Below the pieces are notes generated by a model. The model did no database searches and had not been told where the DNA came from. It saw nothing but the letters and a program-made list of their open reading frames with translations. DNA of 64,000 bases from JBELMB01 sp042088665 (GTDB taxonomy: Bacteria > Pseudomonadota > Alphaproteobacteria > Rhodobacterales > Rhodobacteraceae), in the NCBI GenBank assembly GCA_042088665.1, contig JBELMB010000004.1, positions 12,436 through 76,435 on the forward strand. The letters run 5' to 3'. Positions 25,513-33,181 of this stretch are shown here, in pieces. Position 1 is the first letter of the stretch, and each line of letters opens with the position of its first letter. The position numbers and the translations under genes are program-made.

Positions 25513-25857
25513 GTGGGACAACCGGTCTGCTGCATGGGTGACATGCACATCTGCAACATCACAATCCCGCCCACCCCGGTCTCTCCGGCGGTCAAACACC
25601 TTGGGGGACCCGTGGTCCAGCCGGGGCAGGCGATTGTCCGGATAATGGGGCGCCCGGTGGCCGTGGTCTCCGGCATGACCATCTGCATGAACCTGATCAC
25701 CCCGCCCGGCGCGCCGCCGGTGCCGACCCCCGACCCGATGGTCAAGGGCTCCATGATGGTGCGCATCACGAGCCTGCCGGTGATGCGGATCTCCGACATG
25801 TGCTCTCACGGTGGCACCATGTCGACAGGCAACCCGATGGTGAAGATCGCCATGTGA
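25513..25857 (+). CDS. PAAR-domain tip protein
   Basis: 114 residues from a GTG start with AGGAGAG upstream. MGQPVCCMGDMHICNI, then GGPVVQPGQAIVRIMGRPVAVVSGMTICMN, then SDMCSHGGTMSTGNPMVKIAM gives PAAR-type repeats with the metal-binding Cys/His set. A DUF4280-like relationship is also possible. PAAR proteins sharpen the VgrG spike. There is no toxic extension. It ends the vgrG-DUF4123-PAAR unit before a hairpin terminator. Confidence 0.9.
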   Translation: MGQPVCCMGDMHICNITIPPTPVSPAVKHLGGPVVQPGQAIVRIMGRPVAVVSGMTICMNLITPPGAPPVPTPDPMVKGSMMVRITSLPVMRISDMCSHGGTMSTGNPMVKIAM

Positions 25858-25934
25858 TCCCCCGCGTCCCGGACCTGCACGGCAGGGCAGGGCGCGCCTC
25901 GGTTGACAGCCAGCGACAGAACCGCTTTACGTAA

Positions 25935-25963
25935 CGCCGCCCGCCGATCCGGGCGGCGATTTT
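25935..25963 (+). terminator. Terminator after the vgrG-DUF4123-PAAR unit
   Basis: Perfect 8-bp stem CGCCGCCC/GGGCGGCG, 8-nt loop, then ATTTTC. It lies 78 bp after the PAAR stop and only 19 bp before the ialB start, so it may also sit in the ialB leader. Confidence 0.65.
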
Positions 25964-25981
25964 CATCAAAGAGGTTTGTCC

Positions 25982-26497
25982 ATGTCGCTGCGTTCCTTCG
26001 CTTTTGCTGCTTTCGGGCTGTTCGCCGCAGCACCCGCCCTGGCCCAGGATGCCGTGGCCAATGGCGCCCGCTTTGGTGCATGGACGGTCTCTTGCGAAGC
26101 CTTGGGCAAGGATCGCACCGCCTGCGTCCTCGTCCAGCGCCTGAACCGCGACAGCGACGGGGCGTTCATCGCGCAGATGCTCGCCTTCTGGTCGGCAGAC
26201 GGGACCAAGGCCTATGTCGGCGCCCGCGTCCCGACGGGCGCTTACCTGCCCACGGGTTTCGCCATTCAGGCCCCCGGCGCAGAGCAAAGCGTGCCCTTCA
26301 TCTGGCAGTCCTGCAATGGCACCATCTGCGAAGCCCTGCGCGAGATCGATGTCGAAGCGATGGGGGCCTTTGACACCACCGAGGGCGCAGTTCTGGGCCG
26401 TTTTCGGCCACGTCTGGGGATGGAGCCGCTGGTGTTCAGCTTCTCCATGCAGGGCGTGACCGACGGATTGGTGGCACTGTTTCCCGACAGCGAGTAA
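25982..26497 (+). CDS. IalB (invasion-associated locus B) family protein
   Basis: 171 residues from ATG 25982 (AAAGAGG upstream). A signal peptide ends near ALAQ (residues 20-21). The IalB pattern is clear: FGAWTVSCEALG...TACVLVQRL, a central beta strand GAYLPTGFAIQ, a conserved Cys pair in SCNGTICEA, and LVFSFSMQGVTDGL at the C-terminus. IalB homologues are small periplasmic or outer-membrane proteins of alphaproteobacteria with poorly understood roles. Despite its proximity it seems separate from the T6SS island, since a terminator lies between. Confidence 0.88.
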   Translation: MSLRSFAFAAFGLFAAAPALAQDAVANGARFGAWTVSCEALGKDRTACVLVQRLNRDSDGAFIAQMLAFWSADGTKAYVGARVPTGAYLPTGFAIQAPGAEQSVPFIWQSCNGTICEALREIDVEAMGAFDTTEGAVLGRFRPRLGMEPLVFSFSMQGVTDGLVALFPDSE

Positions 26498-26661
26498 CGG
26501 CCCCGCCTTTGGCGGTCCACCGGCGACCCGCAGGTATGTCTGAACTGGTGTGACCCCTGTAAGGCGCTGAAATACAGCGACATCCGTTAGGCTCTGTCTT
26601 CCGGGCATTCAGGATTGGCGACATGCGCGCGTATCGGCCTTCTCCCTCCGGGCAGGCTGGC

Positions 26662-26922
26662 TCACGGCCCGATCTCGAACAGCTTGTCGCGCCCGGTTTC
26701 CCCGCGCAACAGGCGCAGCCGTGACTTGGGCACCCCCAACGCCTTGGCGAGGATCTTGATCACGGCGCGGTTCGCCTTGCCCTTCTCTGGTGCCGCGGTG
26801 ACGGTGATCCGCAACCCATCCGGACCACGGCTGAGTCCATCCCGCCGCGCCGAGGGCGTGACCCGACACCACAGCCGCGCACCGGCATGCGCAAGGTCGG
26901 ACAGATCGGGCAAGTCCTGCAT
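26662..26922 (-). CDS. DUF167 / YggU family protein
   Basis: 86 residues, MQDLPDLSDLAHAGARLWCRVTPSA followed by the DUF167 core LRITVTAAPEKGKANRAVIKILAKALGVPKSRLRLLRGE. Small cytoplasmic protein of unknown function. ATG at 26922 has GAGGGG nearly adjacent; an in-frame ATG at 26967 is an alternative. It is on the strand opposite to its neighbours. Confidence 0.88.
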   Translation of the reverse strand: MQDLPDLSDLAHAGARLWCRVTPSARRDGLSRGPDGLRITVTAAPEKGKANRAVIKILAKALGVPKSRLRLLRGETGRDKLFEIGP

Positions 26923-27115
26923 CCCCTCAGCTTTCCCTGTTGAAACCGGGCCGGTCAACGCCTTCATTAAGAGCGCGTCCCCGTGAACCGGTTTGCACCG
27001 GCGCCGGGCGGCGCGTACCCCTTCGCCAAGGGACCCCGTCGCCGCGTGACCCGCCACCGCGTGTTCCGCCGCCGGGCGTCCCGCCCCAAGAAGGCCCTGC
27101 AAGATGGAGAGGCGC

Positions 27116-27712
27116 ATGCCCACCCCCAACCCTGACGCCATGGCGTTTCTGCTGACCCGCCGCTCGCGCCCTGCCAAGACGCTCACCGGCCCCGGTCCCG
27201 ACCGGAGCGCGCTGGAACGGATCCTGACCGCCGCCGCGCGCTCTCCCGATCATGGCAAGCTGGAACCATGGCGCTTTGTCGTCCTGACGGGGGAGGCGCT
27301 GGACCGCATGGCCGACGAAGTGGCCAAGGCCGGTGCCCGTCTGGGCAAATCCGAGGCGGACATCGTCAAGGCGCAGGATGCCTATCGCAAGGCGCCGATC
27401 TGCGTGGCCGTGATCGAAGTGCAGAAACCCTCCGAAAAGATCCCCGCGATCGAGATGACCTATTCCGCCGGAGCCGTCTGCCTCGCGCTTTTGAACGCGG
27501 CGCTGGCCGAGGGTTGGGGCGCCAACTGGTTGTCCGGCTGGGCGAGTCATGACCGGGGGTTCGTCGAGGCCGCACTGGGCCTCGCACCTCGGGATGGGGC
27601 CCTGCCCTACGAACGGGTGGCCGGACTGATCCACATTGGAACCGAAACCGCACCACCGCCGGAACGGCCCCGCCCCGACCTTGCCCAGATCACCACCTGG
27701 GTGACGGCATGA
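27116..27712 (+). CDS. Nitroreductase family protein (YdjA-like)
   Basis: 198 residues from ATG 27116 (GGAGAGG just upstream; ATG 27104 is possible). The FMN-binding nitroreductase pattern is seen in LLTRRSRPAKTLTGPGPD, then RILTAAARSPDHGKLEPWRFVVL (about 37-60), the AGAVCLALLNAALAEGWGANWLSGW block, and GLIHIGT. The SPDHGKLEPW motif and short length match the YdjA subgroup, which reduces nitro or quinone substrates with NAD(P)H. Its stop overlaps the next start by 4 bp (ATGA). Confidence 0.9.
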   Translation: MPTPNPDAMAFLLTRRSRPAKTLTGPGPDRSALERILTAAARSPDHGKLEPWRFVVLTGEALDRMADEVAKAGARLGKSEADIVKAQDAYRKAPICVAVIEVQKPSEKIPAIEMTYSAGAVCLALLNAALAEGWGANWLSGWASHDRGFVEAALGLAPRDGALPYERVAGLIHIGTETAPPPERPRPDLAQITTWVTA

Positions 27713-28416
27713 TCTTCGAGGCGTTCTTCAAGGCCCTCGGCCAGATGGGCGATCCCCGGTTCCGCGGCGTTCTGCTGCGGGCCATCGGGATCACGCTCCT
27801 CGTGCTTTTCGGGTTCAGCGCACTCATGGTCTGGGGCGCGGGCTGGCTGGTCGGCGACAGCCTGACCCTCCCCTGGGTGGGAGAGATCACCTGGGTCGAC
27901 AATGTCCTCAGCTGGGCCATGGTGCCGGTGACAATGGTGCTGTCGATGGTGCTGATGGTGCCGGTCGCCTCTGCCGTGACGGGCCTCTTTCTCGAAGAAG
28001 TCGCGCAGGCGGTGGAGGACCGGCACTACCCGCATCTCGGCCCGGCCAGCCCCGTCAGCTTCGCCGAAGGCCTGCAGGATTCGATCGGCTTTCTGGGTAC
28101 GATGGCGCTGGCCAATCTCGTGGCGCTGGTGCTCTACGTGCTCTTCGTGCCGCTGGCACCGTTCATCTTCTGGGGCCTGAACGGCTTTCTTCTGGGACGA
28201 GAGTACTTTGTGCTGGCGGCCATGCGCCGCGTCGGTCGGACCGCCGCGAAACAGCTTTTCCGCCGTCATGTGGCGACGATCTGGGCCGGGGGTGTGCTGA
28301 TGGCGATGCCGCTGTCCGTGCCGCTGGTGAACCTGCTGGTGCCGGTGCTGGGGGCTGCCACCTTCACGCATATCTTCCACCGGCTCACGCGCGCAGACGC
28401 CACGGCTCGGGCCTGA
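27709..28416 (+). CDS. EI24-domain membrane protein (CysZ-like)
   Basis: 235 residues, predicted to cross the inner membrane about four to six times (hydrophobic stretches near 24-45, 62-95, 130-160 and 195-220). The SALMVWGAGWLVG and FIFWGLNGFLLGREYFVLAAMRRVG segments match EI24/CysZ-like proteins, whose best-known member imports sulfate. Sulfate transport is not established here. It is coupled to the nitroreductase gene. Confidence 0.85.
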   Translation: MIFEAFFKALGQMGDPRFRGVLLRAIGITLLVLFGFSALMVWGAGWLVGDSLTLPWVGEITWVDNVLSWAMVPVTMVLSMVLMVPVASAVTGLFLEEVAQAVEDRHYPHLGPASPVSFAEGLQDSIGFLGTMALANLVALVLYVLFVPLAPFIFWGLNGFLLGREYFVLAAMRRVGRTAAKQLFRRHVATIWAGGVLMAMPLSVPLVNLLVPVLGAATFTHIFHRLTRADATARA

Positions 28417-28431
28417 GCGCTTGCGGCCCAC

Positions 28432-28473
28432 CACCCCAGGCCCACCACCCCAGGCCGACCATCCCGGGCGCGC
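28432..28473. repeat. 14-bp tandem repeat, three copies
   Basis: GGCCCACCACCCCA is present twice without change and once with three substitutions, in the gap between two convergent genes. It may be slippage-derived and has no evident function. Confidence 0.6.
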
Positions 28474-28521
28474 CATCCGGGCGGGTGACACGAACAGCCC
28501 CGCCCGGCGCAACGGCGTGTA

Positions 28522-28541
28522 GGCCGGGGTTGACCCCGGCC
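28522..28541. terminator. Palindrome between convergent genes, possible bidirectional terminator
   Basis: GGCCGGGG-TTGA-CCCCGGCC, a perfect 8-bp stem just left of the DUF1467 stop. No T-run on either side. The core GGGGTTGACCCC recurs, inverted, at 57683-57694. Confidence 0.45.
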
Positions 28542-28545
28542 CGCC

Positions 28546-28833
28546 TCACTCTGCCGACAGCGGTTCCATCCGGTTGTACATCCAGCTGTCAATATCGCGC
28601 ACCGTGATCACTTCGAAGATGATGATCGACGCGATGACCACCCACAGCACCGCCGCGATGGCCGTCGTCAACCAGGCCTTGCGCCTGAGGTTGTGCACTT
28701 CGGGGCTGCCCGCATGGGTCCCCGGCACCACGTCGCCCAGATCCCCCTGTGTCTTCAGCCGGATCGGGATCACGATCAGAAAGGTCATGAACCAGATCAC
28801 CGCATATAACACCAGCGCAGAGGTCACACCCAT
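28546..28833 (-). CDS. DUF1467 family membrane protein
   Basis: 95 residues with two hydrophobic helices (about 5-25 and 55-76). The intervening loop PIRLKTQGDLGDVVPGTHAGSPE is the DUF1467 signature. Function is unknown. Its ATG shares a base with the stop of the methylmalonyl-CoA epimerase gene (TGATG), a pairing common in alphaproteobacteria, so it is co-translated with it. Confidence 0.93.
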   Translation of the reverse strand: MGVTSALVLYAVIWFMTFLIVIPIRLKTQGDLGDVVPGTHAGSPEVHNLRRKAWLTTAIAAVLWVVIASIIIFEVITVRDIDSWMYNRMEPLSAE

Positions 28834-29237
28834 CAGACCTGCTCCAGCTCGATCAGGCAGCCGTTGAAGTCCTTGGGATGCAGGAACAGAACCGGCTTGC
28901 CATGGGCGCCGATCTTCGGATCTCCCGTGCCCAGAACCCGCGCGCCGGTGCCCTTCAGATGATCGCGCGCCGCAATGATATCGTCGACCTCGTAGCAGAT
29001 ATGGTGGATCCCGCCCGCGGGGTTCTTTTCCAGAAAGCCATTGATCGGGCTGTTTTCACCCAGCGGATACAGCAGCTCGATCTTGGTGTTCGGCAGCTCG
29101 ATAAAGATCACGGTCACACCGTGGTCGGGTTCGTCCTGCGGGGCGCCGACCGTGGCTCCCAGCGCGCCACGGTATTGCGCGGCCGCGGCCTCCAGATCCG
29201 GCACGGCGATGGCGACGTGGTTCAGGCGTCCGATCAT
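28833..29237 (-). CDS. mce: Methylmalonyl-CoA epimerase
   Basis: 134 residues from ATG 29237 (AAGGAGAG upstream). A glyoxalase/VOC fold protein that interconverts (2S)- and (2R)-methylmalonyl-CoA in propionyl-CoA assimilation. Likely metal ligands are visible as His7 (LNHVAIAV), His79 (GIHHICYEV) and Glu130 (CLIELEQV). GAHGKPVLFLHPKDFNG is diagnostic of the epimerase. The mutase is not in this window. Confidence 0.95.
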   Translation of the reverse strand: MIGRLNHVAIAVPDLEAAAAQYRGALGATVGAPQDEPDHGVTVIFIELPNTKIELLYPLGENSPINGFLEKNPAGGIHHICYEVDDIIAARDHLKGTGARVLGTGDPKIGAHGKPVLFLHPKDFNGCLIELEQV

Positions 29238-29440
29238 GTCATCTCTCCTTCGTGGTTCGCCGTGGATATGCCCTCGCGCCCGCGCAGCGGCAAGTGGTCC
29301 AGACCGCGCAGCGACAAGAGGCGCAGCACGCCCGCGCCGTTGCACCCGGGCCGCGCGTTAAAAGCCTTTGCCGACCTTAACCGCTTGTTCACCAGCTTCC
29401 GCCCATCATGCCCGTGACTCGTGACCCGGAGGGATGAGAC

Positions 29441-30157
29441 ATGGAAAAAAAAGACTACCTCGCCGCACACCTGCGACCCACGGCATCCCGACCGCTGCTC
29501 GGATTGACGGTGCTCGTGGTCGAGGACAGCCGCTTTTCATGTGATGCCATGCGCCTGTTGTGCCTGCGATCGGGGGCGCGCATCCGGCGGGCCGACTGCC
29601 TGAAATCCGCCCGGCGCCACCTGCAGGTTTACCGCCCCAGCGTGGTGATCGTGGACCTTGGCCTGCCCGATGGCTCCGGCGCGGAACTGATTTCGGAACT
29701 GTCCGTCGCCTGTCCGCGCGTCGACGTGGTGATCGGCACCTCCGGCGACAGCTTTGCCGAAGAGGTCGCGCTGGCCGCTGGCGCAGACGGCTTCCTGTCG
29801 AAGCCGGTCAGCTCGGTGATCACGTTCCAGAACACCGTCCTCTCCGCGCTTCCGCCAGAACGACAGCCCACGGGTCCGCGTCTGGTCAGCGACGATCCGA
29901 TCCTGCCCGATCCGCTGGCCTATCGCGACGACATGGCGCATGCCGCCGACGTGCTCGACGACCGGGAGAATGAGCGCTCCATGAGCTATGTCACCCAGTT
30001 CCTCGCAGGCGTGGCGCGCAGCGCCGGGGATGGCCCCCTGCAAAAGGCCGCAGAGGATCTGGCCGAAGCGCGCCGCATGGGCCTGCCCACGCAATCCAAC
30101 CTCGCGCGCGTCGCGGCCATGGTGCACGACAGGCTGACGGACCGCGTCGCGATCTAG
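29441..30157 (+). CDS. Response regulator receiver protein with no known output domain
   Basis: 238 residues. Receiver domain about 22-135 with the acidic pair Glu28-Asp29, phosphoacceptor Asp72 (VVIVDLGLPDG), Thr100/Ser101 and Lys121 (LSKP), all intact. The C-terminal 100 residues form no HTH or enzymatic domain I recognise. They contain a helical stretch ending RVAAMVHDRLTDRV. No kinase is adjacent. It may act by protein-protein contact. Confidence 0.85.
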   Translation: MEKKDYLAAHLRPTASRPLLGLTVLVVEDSRFSCDAMRLLCLRSGARIRRADCLKSARRHLQVYRPSVVIVDLGLPDGSGAELISELSVACPRVDVVIGTSGDSFAEEVALAAGADGFLSKPVSSVITFQNTVLSALPPERQPTGPRLVSDDPILPDPLAYRDDMAHAADVLDDRENERSMSYVTQFLAGVARSAGDGPLQKAAEDLAEARRMGLPTQSNLARVAAMVHDRLTDRVAI

Positions 30158-30301
30158 CAACCCCCGGCAGTCCCGGATGACATGCGCAGCTATGCCACAT
30201 GCCGCAGTGCGGTCCACGCTCTGGCCCGGAGCAGCCCTTGCCCGGGCAGGACACGGGGTGAGACCCCCCAAGGTCAGGCGTTTGCCCGATCACAAACACG
30301 G

Positions 30302-31540
30302 TCACAGCAACAGGCGCGGATCGCCCTCCATCTGCAATCCCGGAAAGAGGGAGGCTTCGATCACGTTGCGATCCAGCCCGAACAGCCCGTGGATCAGCCA
30401 GCCCAGATGCGCGCGCAAGTCCCGCGTCGGCATCAGATCGCGCCGGTCATAGAGGTCAGCCTCTGACAGGCCGGGCCAGTCCCCGATCACACGCCCCCCC
30501 TTCAGCGCGCCACCCGCAAGGATCATCGCACCACCGGTGCCATGGTCCGTGCCCTGTGTGCCATTCATCCGCGCCGTGCGGCCAAACTCGGTGACCGCCA
30601 CCACGGTCGTACGTTCCCAGCGGCGCGCGCCCAACTCTGCCTGCAACGTCAGGATGGCCTCTGAAACGGCGCCAAGGGCCCGCCGCAAAGAGGCCTCCTG
30701 CCGCGCATGGGTGTCCCAGCCGTTGATCGAAAAGCTCGCGATGCTGGCATCCTTGCGCAACCGCTTGCCGGCGAATTCCGCCATGCGCTGCACCACGCTC
30801 TGGCCGCGGTTCGCCTGCATGTCGGCCACCATCTGTGACATCATCTCTTCGCTGCCGCCGTCCAGCATCAGCGCATCGCCGTCTTCTTCGGCAAGGGCAA
30901 AGGCCGCGTTCAGCGCCGCTGTCATGGCCGGATCGTCCTGCATGACCAGGCGCGCCAGCCGGATCGCCTGCGGTGACAGCGCAAGATCGGCCTCGGGCGA
31001 CCAGCGCGTGATCGGCGCAGGCCCGCCAAGGATCGCCAAAGGATCGTTGCCGATCGCATAGGCGGTTTCCGCTGTCGCCTCCGGCAACTGTTGCACCAAC
31101 CGGTTGAGCCAGCCGTCGCGCACGGCATCGAGGTCGGCGTTTTCCGGGATGCCCGCCTCCAGCAGATCCTGCCCGTCAAAATGACTGCGCTTGTCGCGGT
31201 AAGGCGTCGACACCGCATGCACAAAGCTCAGCTGCCCCGCCCGCCACAGCGGCATCAGCGGATGCAGCCCCGGGTGCAGCGCAAAAAACCCGTCCAGATC
31301 CGCCGCGCCCGTCTCACCGCCGATCTCGGGCGTGCCGCGCAGGGCCGCAAAGGCCGGATCGCCGTAGGGGGCCACCACCGACAGCCCGTCCATCCCCCCG
31401 CGCAACACGATCACCACCAGCCGCTGGTCCCCCGGCACCGCGGCAAAGCTGACCGGGGTCACCAGCGGGCTCGCCGCGAGAGAGCAGCCAAGCACTGCGC
31501 TGCGACTCAGAAAGGCACGCCGGTTCAATGTCTTGTCCAT
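30302..31540 (-). CDS. DUF1501 domain protein (Tat-exported)
   Basis: 412 residues with a twin-arginine signal, NRRAFLSRSAVLGCSLAASP (6-25). The DUF1501 core includes LVVIVLRGGMDGLSVVAPYGDP, HPGLHPLMPLW, SHFDGQDLLE, and the late TEFGRTARMNGTQGTDHGTGGAM motif, which resembles alkaline-phosphatase-superfamily metal sites. It follows the DUF1800 gene by 3 bp. The two families are usually adjacent and are thought to act together outside the cytoplasm, function unresolved. Confidence 0.95.
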   Translation of the reverse strand: MDKTLNRRAFLSRSAVLGCSLAASPLVTPVSFAAVPGDQRLVVIVLRGGMDGLSVVAPYGDPAFAALRGTPEIGGETGAADLDGFFALHPGLHPLMPLWRAGQLSFVHAVSTPYRDKRSHFDGQDLLEAGIPENADLDAVRDGWLNRLVQQLPEATAETAYAIGNDPLAILGGPAPITRWSPEADLALSPQAIRLARLVMQDDPAMTAALNAAFALAEEDGDALMLDGGSEEMMSQMVADMQANRGQSVVQRMAEFAGKRLRKDASIASFSINGWDTHARQEASLRRALGAVSEAILTLQAELGARRWERTTVVAVTEFGRTARMNGTQGTDHGTGGAMILAGGALKGGRVIGDWPGLSEADLYDRRDLMPTRDLRAHLGWLIHGLFGLDRNVIEASLFPGLQMEGDPRLLL

Positions 31541-31543
31541 GGG

Positions 31544-32929
31544 TCAGGTCCTTTGAAACGCGGGGGAGGCCAGCACCATGCCGACACCGTCGGCGCGGCT
31601 TTCGGCGGCACTTGCAGCAAAACGCACGGCATCTGGCGCGTCCGGACCCAAGGCCGTGTCCACGAAACGCCGCGGGTCCGGCAGGGCGGACACCAAAAGC
31701 TGGGGCACCGCGATGGCCCATTGCAGCCGCGCCGCGACACCCTGCGGGGTGATCCACGCGCTGTCGGTCTCTTCCAGCCCGTCGGGGCCGTCGGGCTTTT
31801 GCCAGGTGTGTCCCATCAGCCGCATCGGCGTGTGGATGCGCTGTCGGAACTGGGCCTCGCTCAACTCGGCGAGCGCGGCATGCGGCACCGCCAGCGCCCG
31901 ACAAGCCGACGCGACAAAATCGAACGGCTGCTTGACGTTGCGCAGCTTGCGTGACCACGCGGCGGGGTGGTTCAGCAGCGCGTCATAGACCGCCATCAAA
32001 TCACCGCCGGTCTCCTGCCAGCGCCCGGCGATGTGGTTCACCAGATCCGGATCCGGCGTGTCCGAGACAAAATGCACCGCCAGTTTGGCCGCCATGTGCT
32101 GCGCCGTCACCGGGTGCACGGCAAGGTCGCGCAACACCGCCTCGATGTCGCGGAAATGCGGGTTCTTCGTGCCGCCATAGGTCTTGCCCAGCACCACTTC
32201 GGCCCCCGGTTCTGCCCGCCCCTTGAGAAACTTGCGCCCGTTGTTGGAGCTGTGCGTGAGCCCGGTCAGCAGCTCCGCCAGTTCGCGCACATCGACCTGC
32301 GTATAGGGCCCGCCGACGCCCAGCGTGTGCAGCTCCAGAATTTCGCGGGCGAGGTTCTCGTTCATGCCGCGCTTTTCGGGGTTCTTCAGCGCACTGGGCG
32401 AGTTGGGGCCAAAGGACCGGTTCTGGTCGAGGTAATCCTGCATCACCGGATGCGTCACCGCGGCGATCAGCAGATCCTCGAATCGGCCGGTCAGATGCGG
32501 GCGCAGCGCGCTTTGCATGTAAGGCGAGGTCGCGCGGCGCAGCAGCCCCTGTTTGCCCGTCGCCGTAAAATGATCCGCCCAGAAAAACACCAGCCGCTCG
32601 CGCAGCGGAGTCCCTGTCCCGACCCGGCGCGAGATATGCGCGGCCATCCACTTCAGATGGTCCTCGCGGGCAATCCGGTTCAGCACGCGGATCGCCTTGC
32701 GCGCGGCCTGCGCCGCCTCGCTGCCGCGGTTCTTGCGCCGCACATCCGCCTCGACGTTGCGGGCGATGATCCGCTGGCGAAAGCTGGGGTAATCCTCGAT
32801 GGGAAATTGCACCGCCATGGGGTCCGCGCCCAGAAGGCCCGCCAACATGGCGGGTACATCCGTCGGGGGCGGCACATCGGGGGACAGCCCGCAGCCAAAG
32901 CGGGTTTCGGCAAGGATGGGATCGAACAT
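31544..32929 (-). CDS. DUF1800 domain protein
   Basis: 461 residues. Characteristic segments include AETRFGCGLSP, LVFFWADHFTA, NENLAREILELHTLGV, YTQVDVRELAELLTGLT and KLAVHFVSD. No signal peptide is visible at the chosen start, although the partner DUF1501 protein is Tat-exported, so co-export is possible. Biochemical role unknown. Confidence 0.95.
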   Translation of the reverse strand: MFDPILAETRFGCGLSPDVPPPTDVPAMLAGLLGADPMAVQFPIEDYPSFRQRIIARNVEADVRRKNRGSEAAQAARKAIRVLNRIAREDHLKWMAAHISRRVGTGTPLRERLVFFWADHFTATGKQGLLRRATSPYMQSALRPHLTGRFEDLLIAAVTHPVMQDYLDQNRSFGPNSPSALKNPEKRGMNENLAREILELHTLGVGGPYTQVDVRELAELLTGLTHSSNNGRKFLKGRAEPGAEVVLGKTYGGTKNPHFRDIEAVLRDLAVHPVTAQHMAAKLAVHFVSDTPDPDLVNHIAGRWQETGGDLMAVYDALLNHPAAWSRKLRNVKQPFDFVASACRALAVPHAALAELSEAQFRQRIHTPMRLMGHTWQKPDGPDGLEETDSAWITPQGVAARLQWAIAVPQLLVSALPDPRRFVDTALGPDAPDAVRFAASAAESRADGVGMVLASPAFQRT

Positions 32930-33121
32930 GAACGCGCCTGTGATTTTTCCCGCATCCTACGCGAGACGGCCGGGAATTTCACGGCTTCCGCAGGGCAGCG
33001 GCAAAAAGGCGCCGGATTGCCCGACCCATGCGCGGGGACTTGCCCCGCTGCCTGCAAAGACGCCATGCACGGGGTCGGTGACGTCACCGCGCGCATGAAG
33101 GGTGATGCCCCCGCGCGCATG

Positions 33122-33149
33122 AAAAAAGGGCCGCCGAAGCCGCCCTTTT
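33122..33149 (-). terminator. Rho-independent terminator downstream of aspS
   Basis: Stem AAAGGGCGGC / GCGGCCCTTT with one mismatch and a TTCG tetraloop, followed on the minus strand by TTTTTT. It lies 33 bp after the aspS stop and is the clearest terminator in the window. Confidence 0.9.
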
Positions 33150-33181
33150 CCAATCAATGTTCCGGGCCGTCAGGCGCCTGT

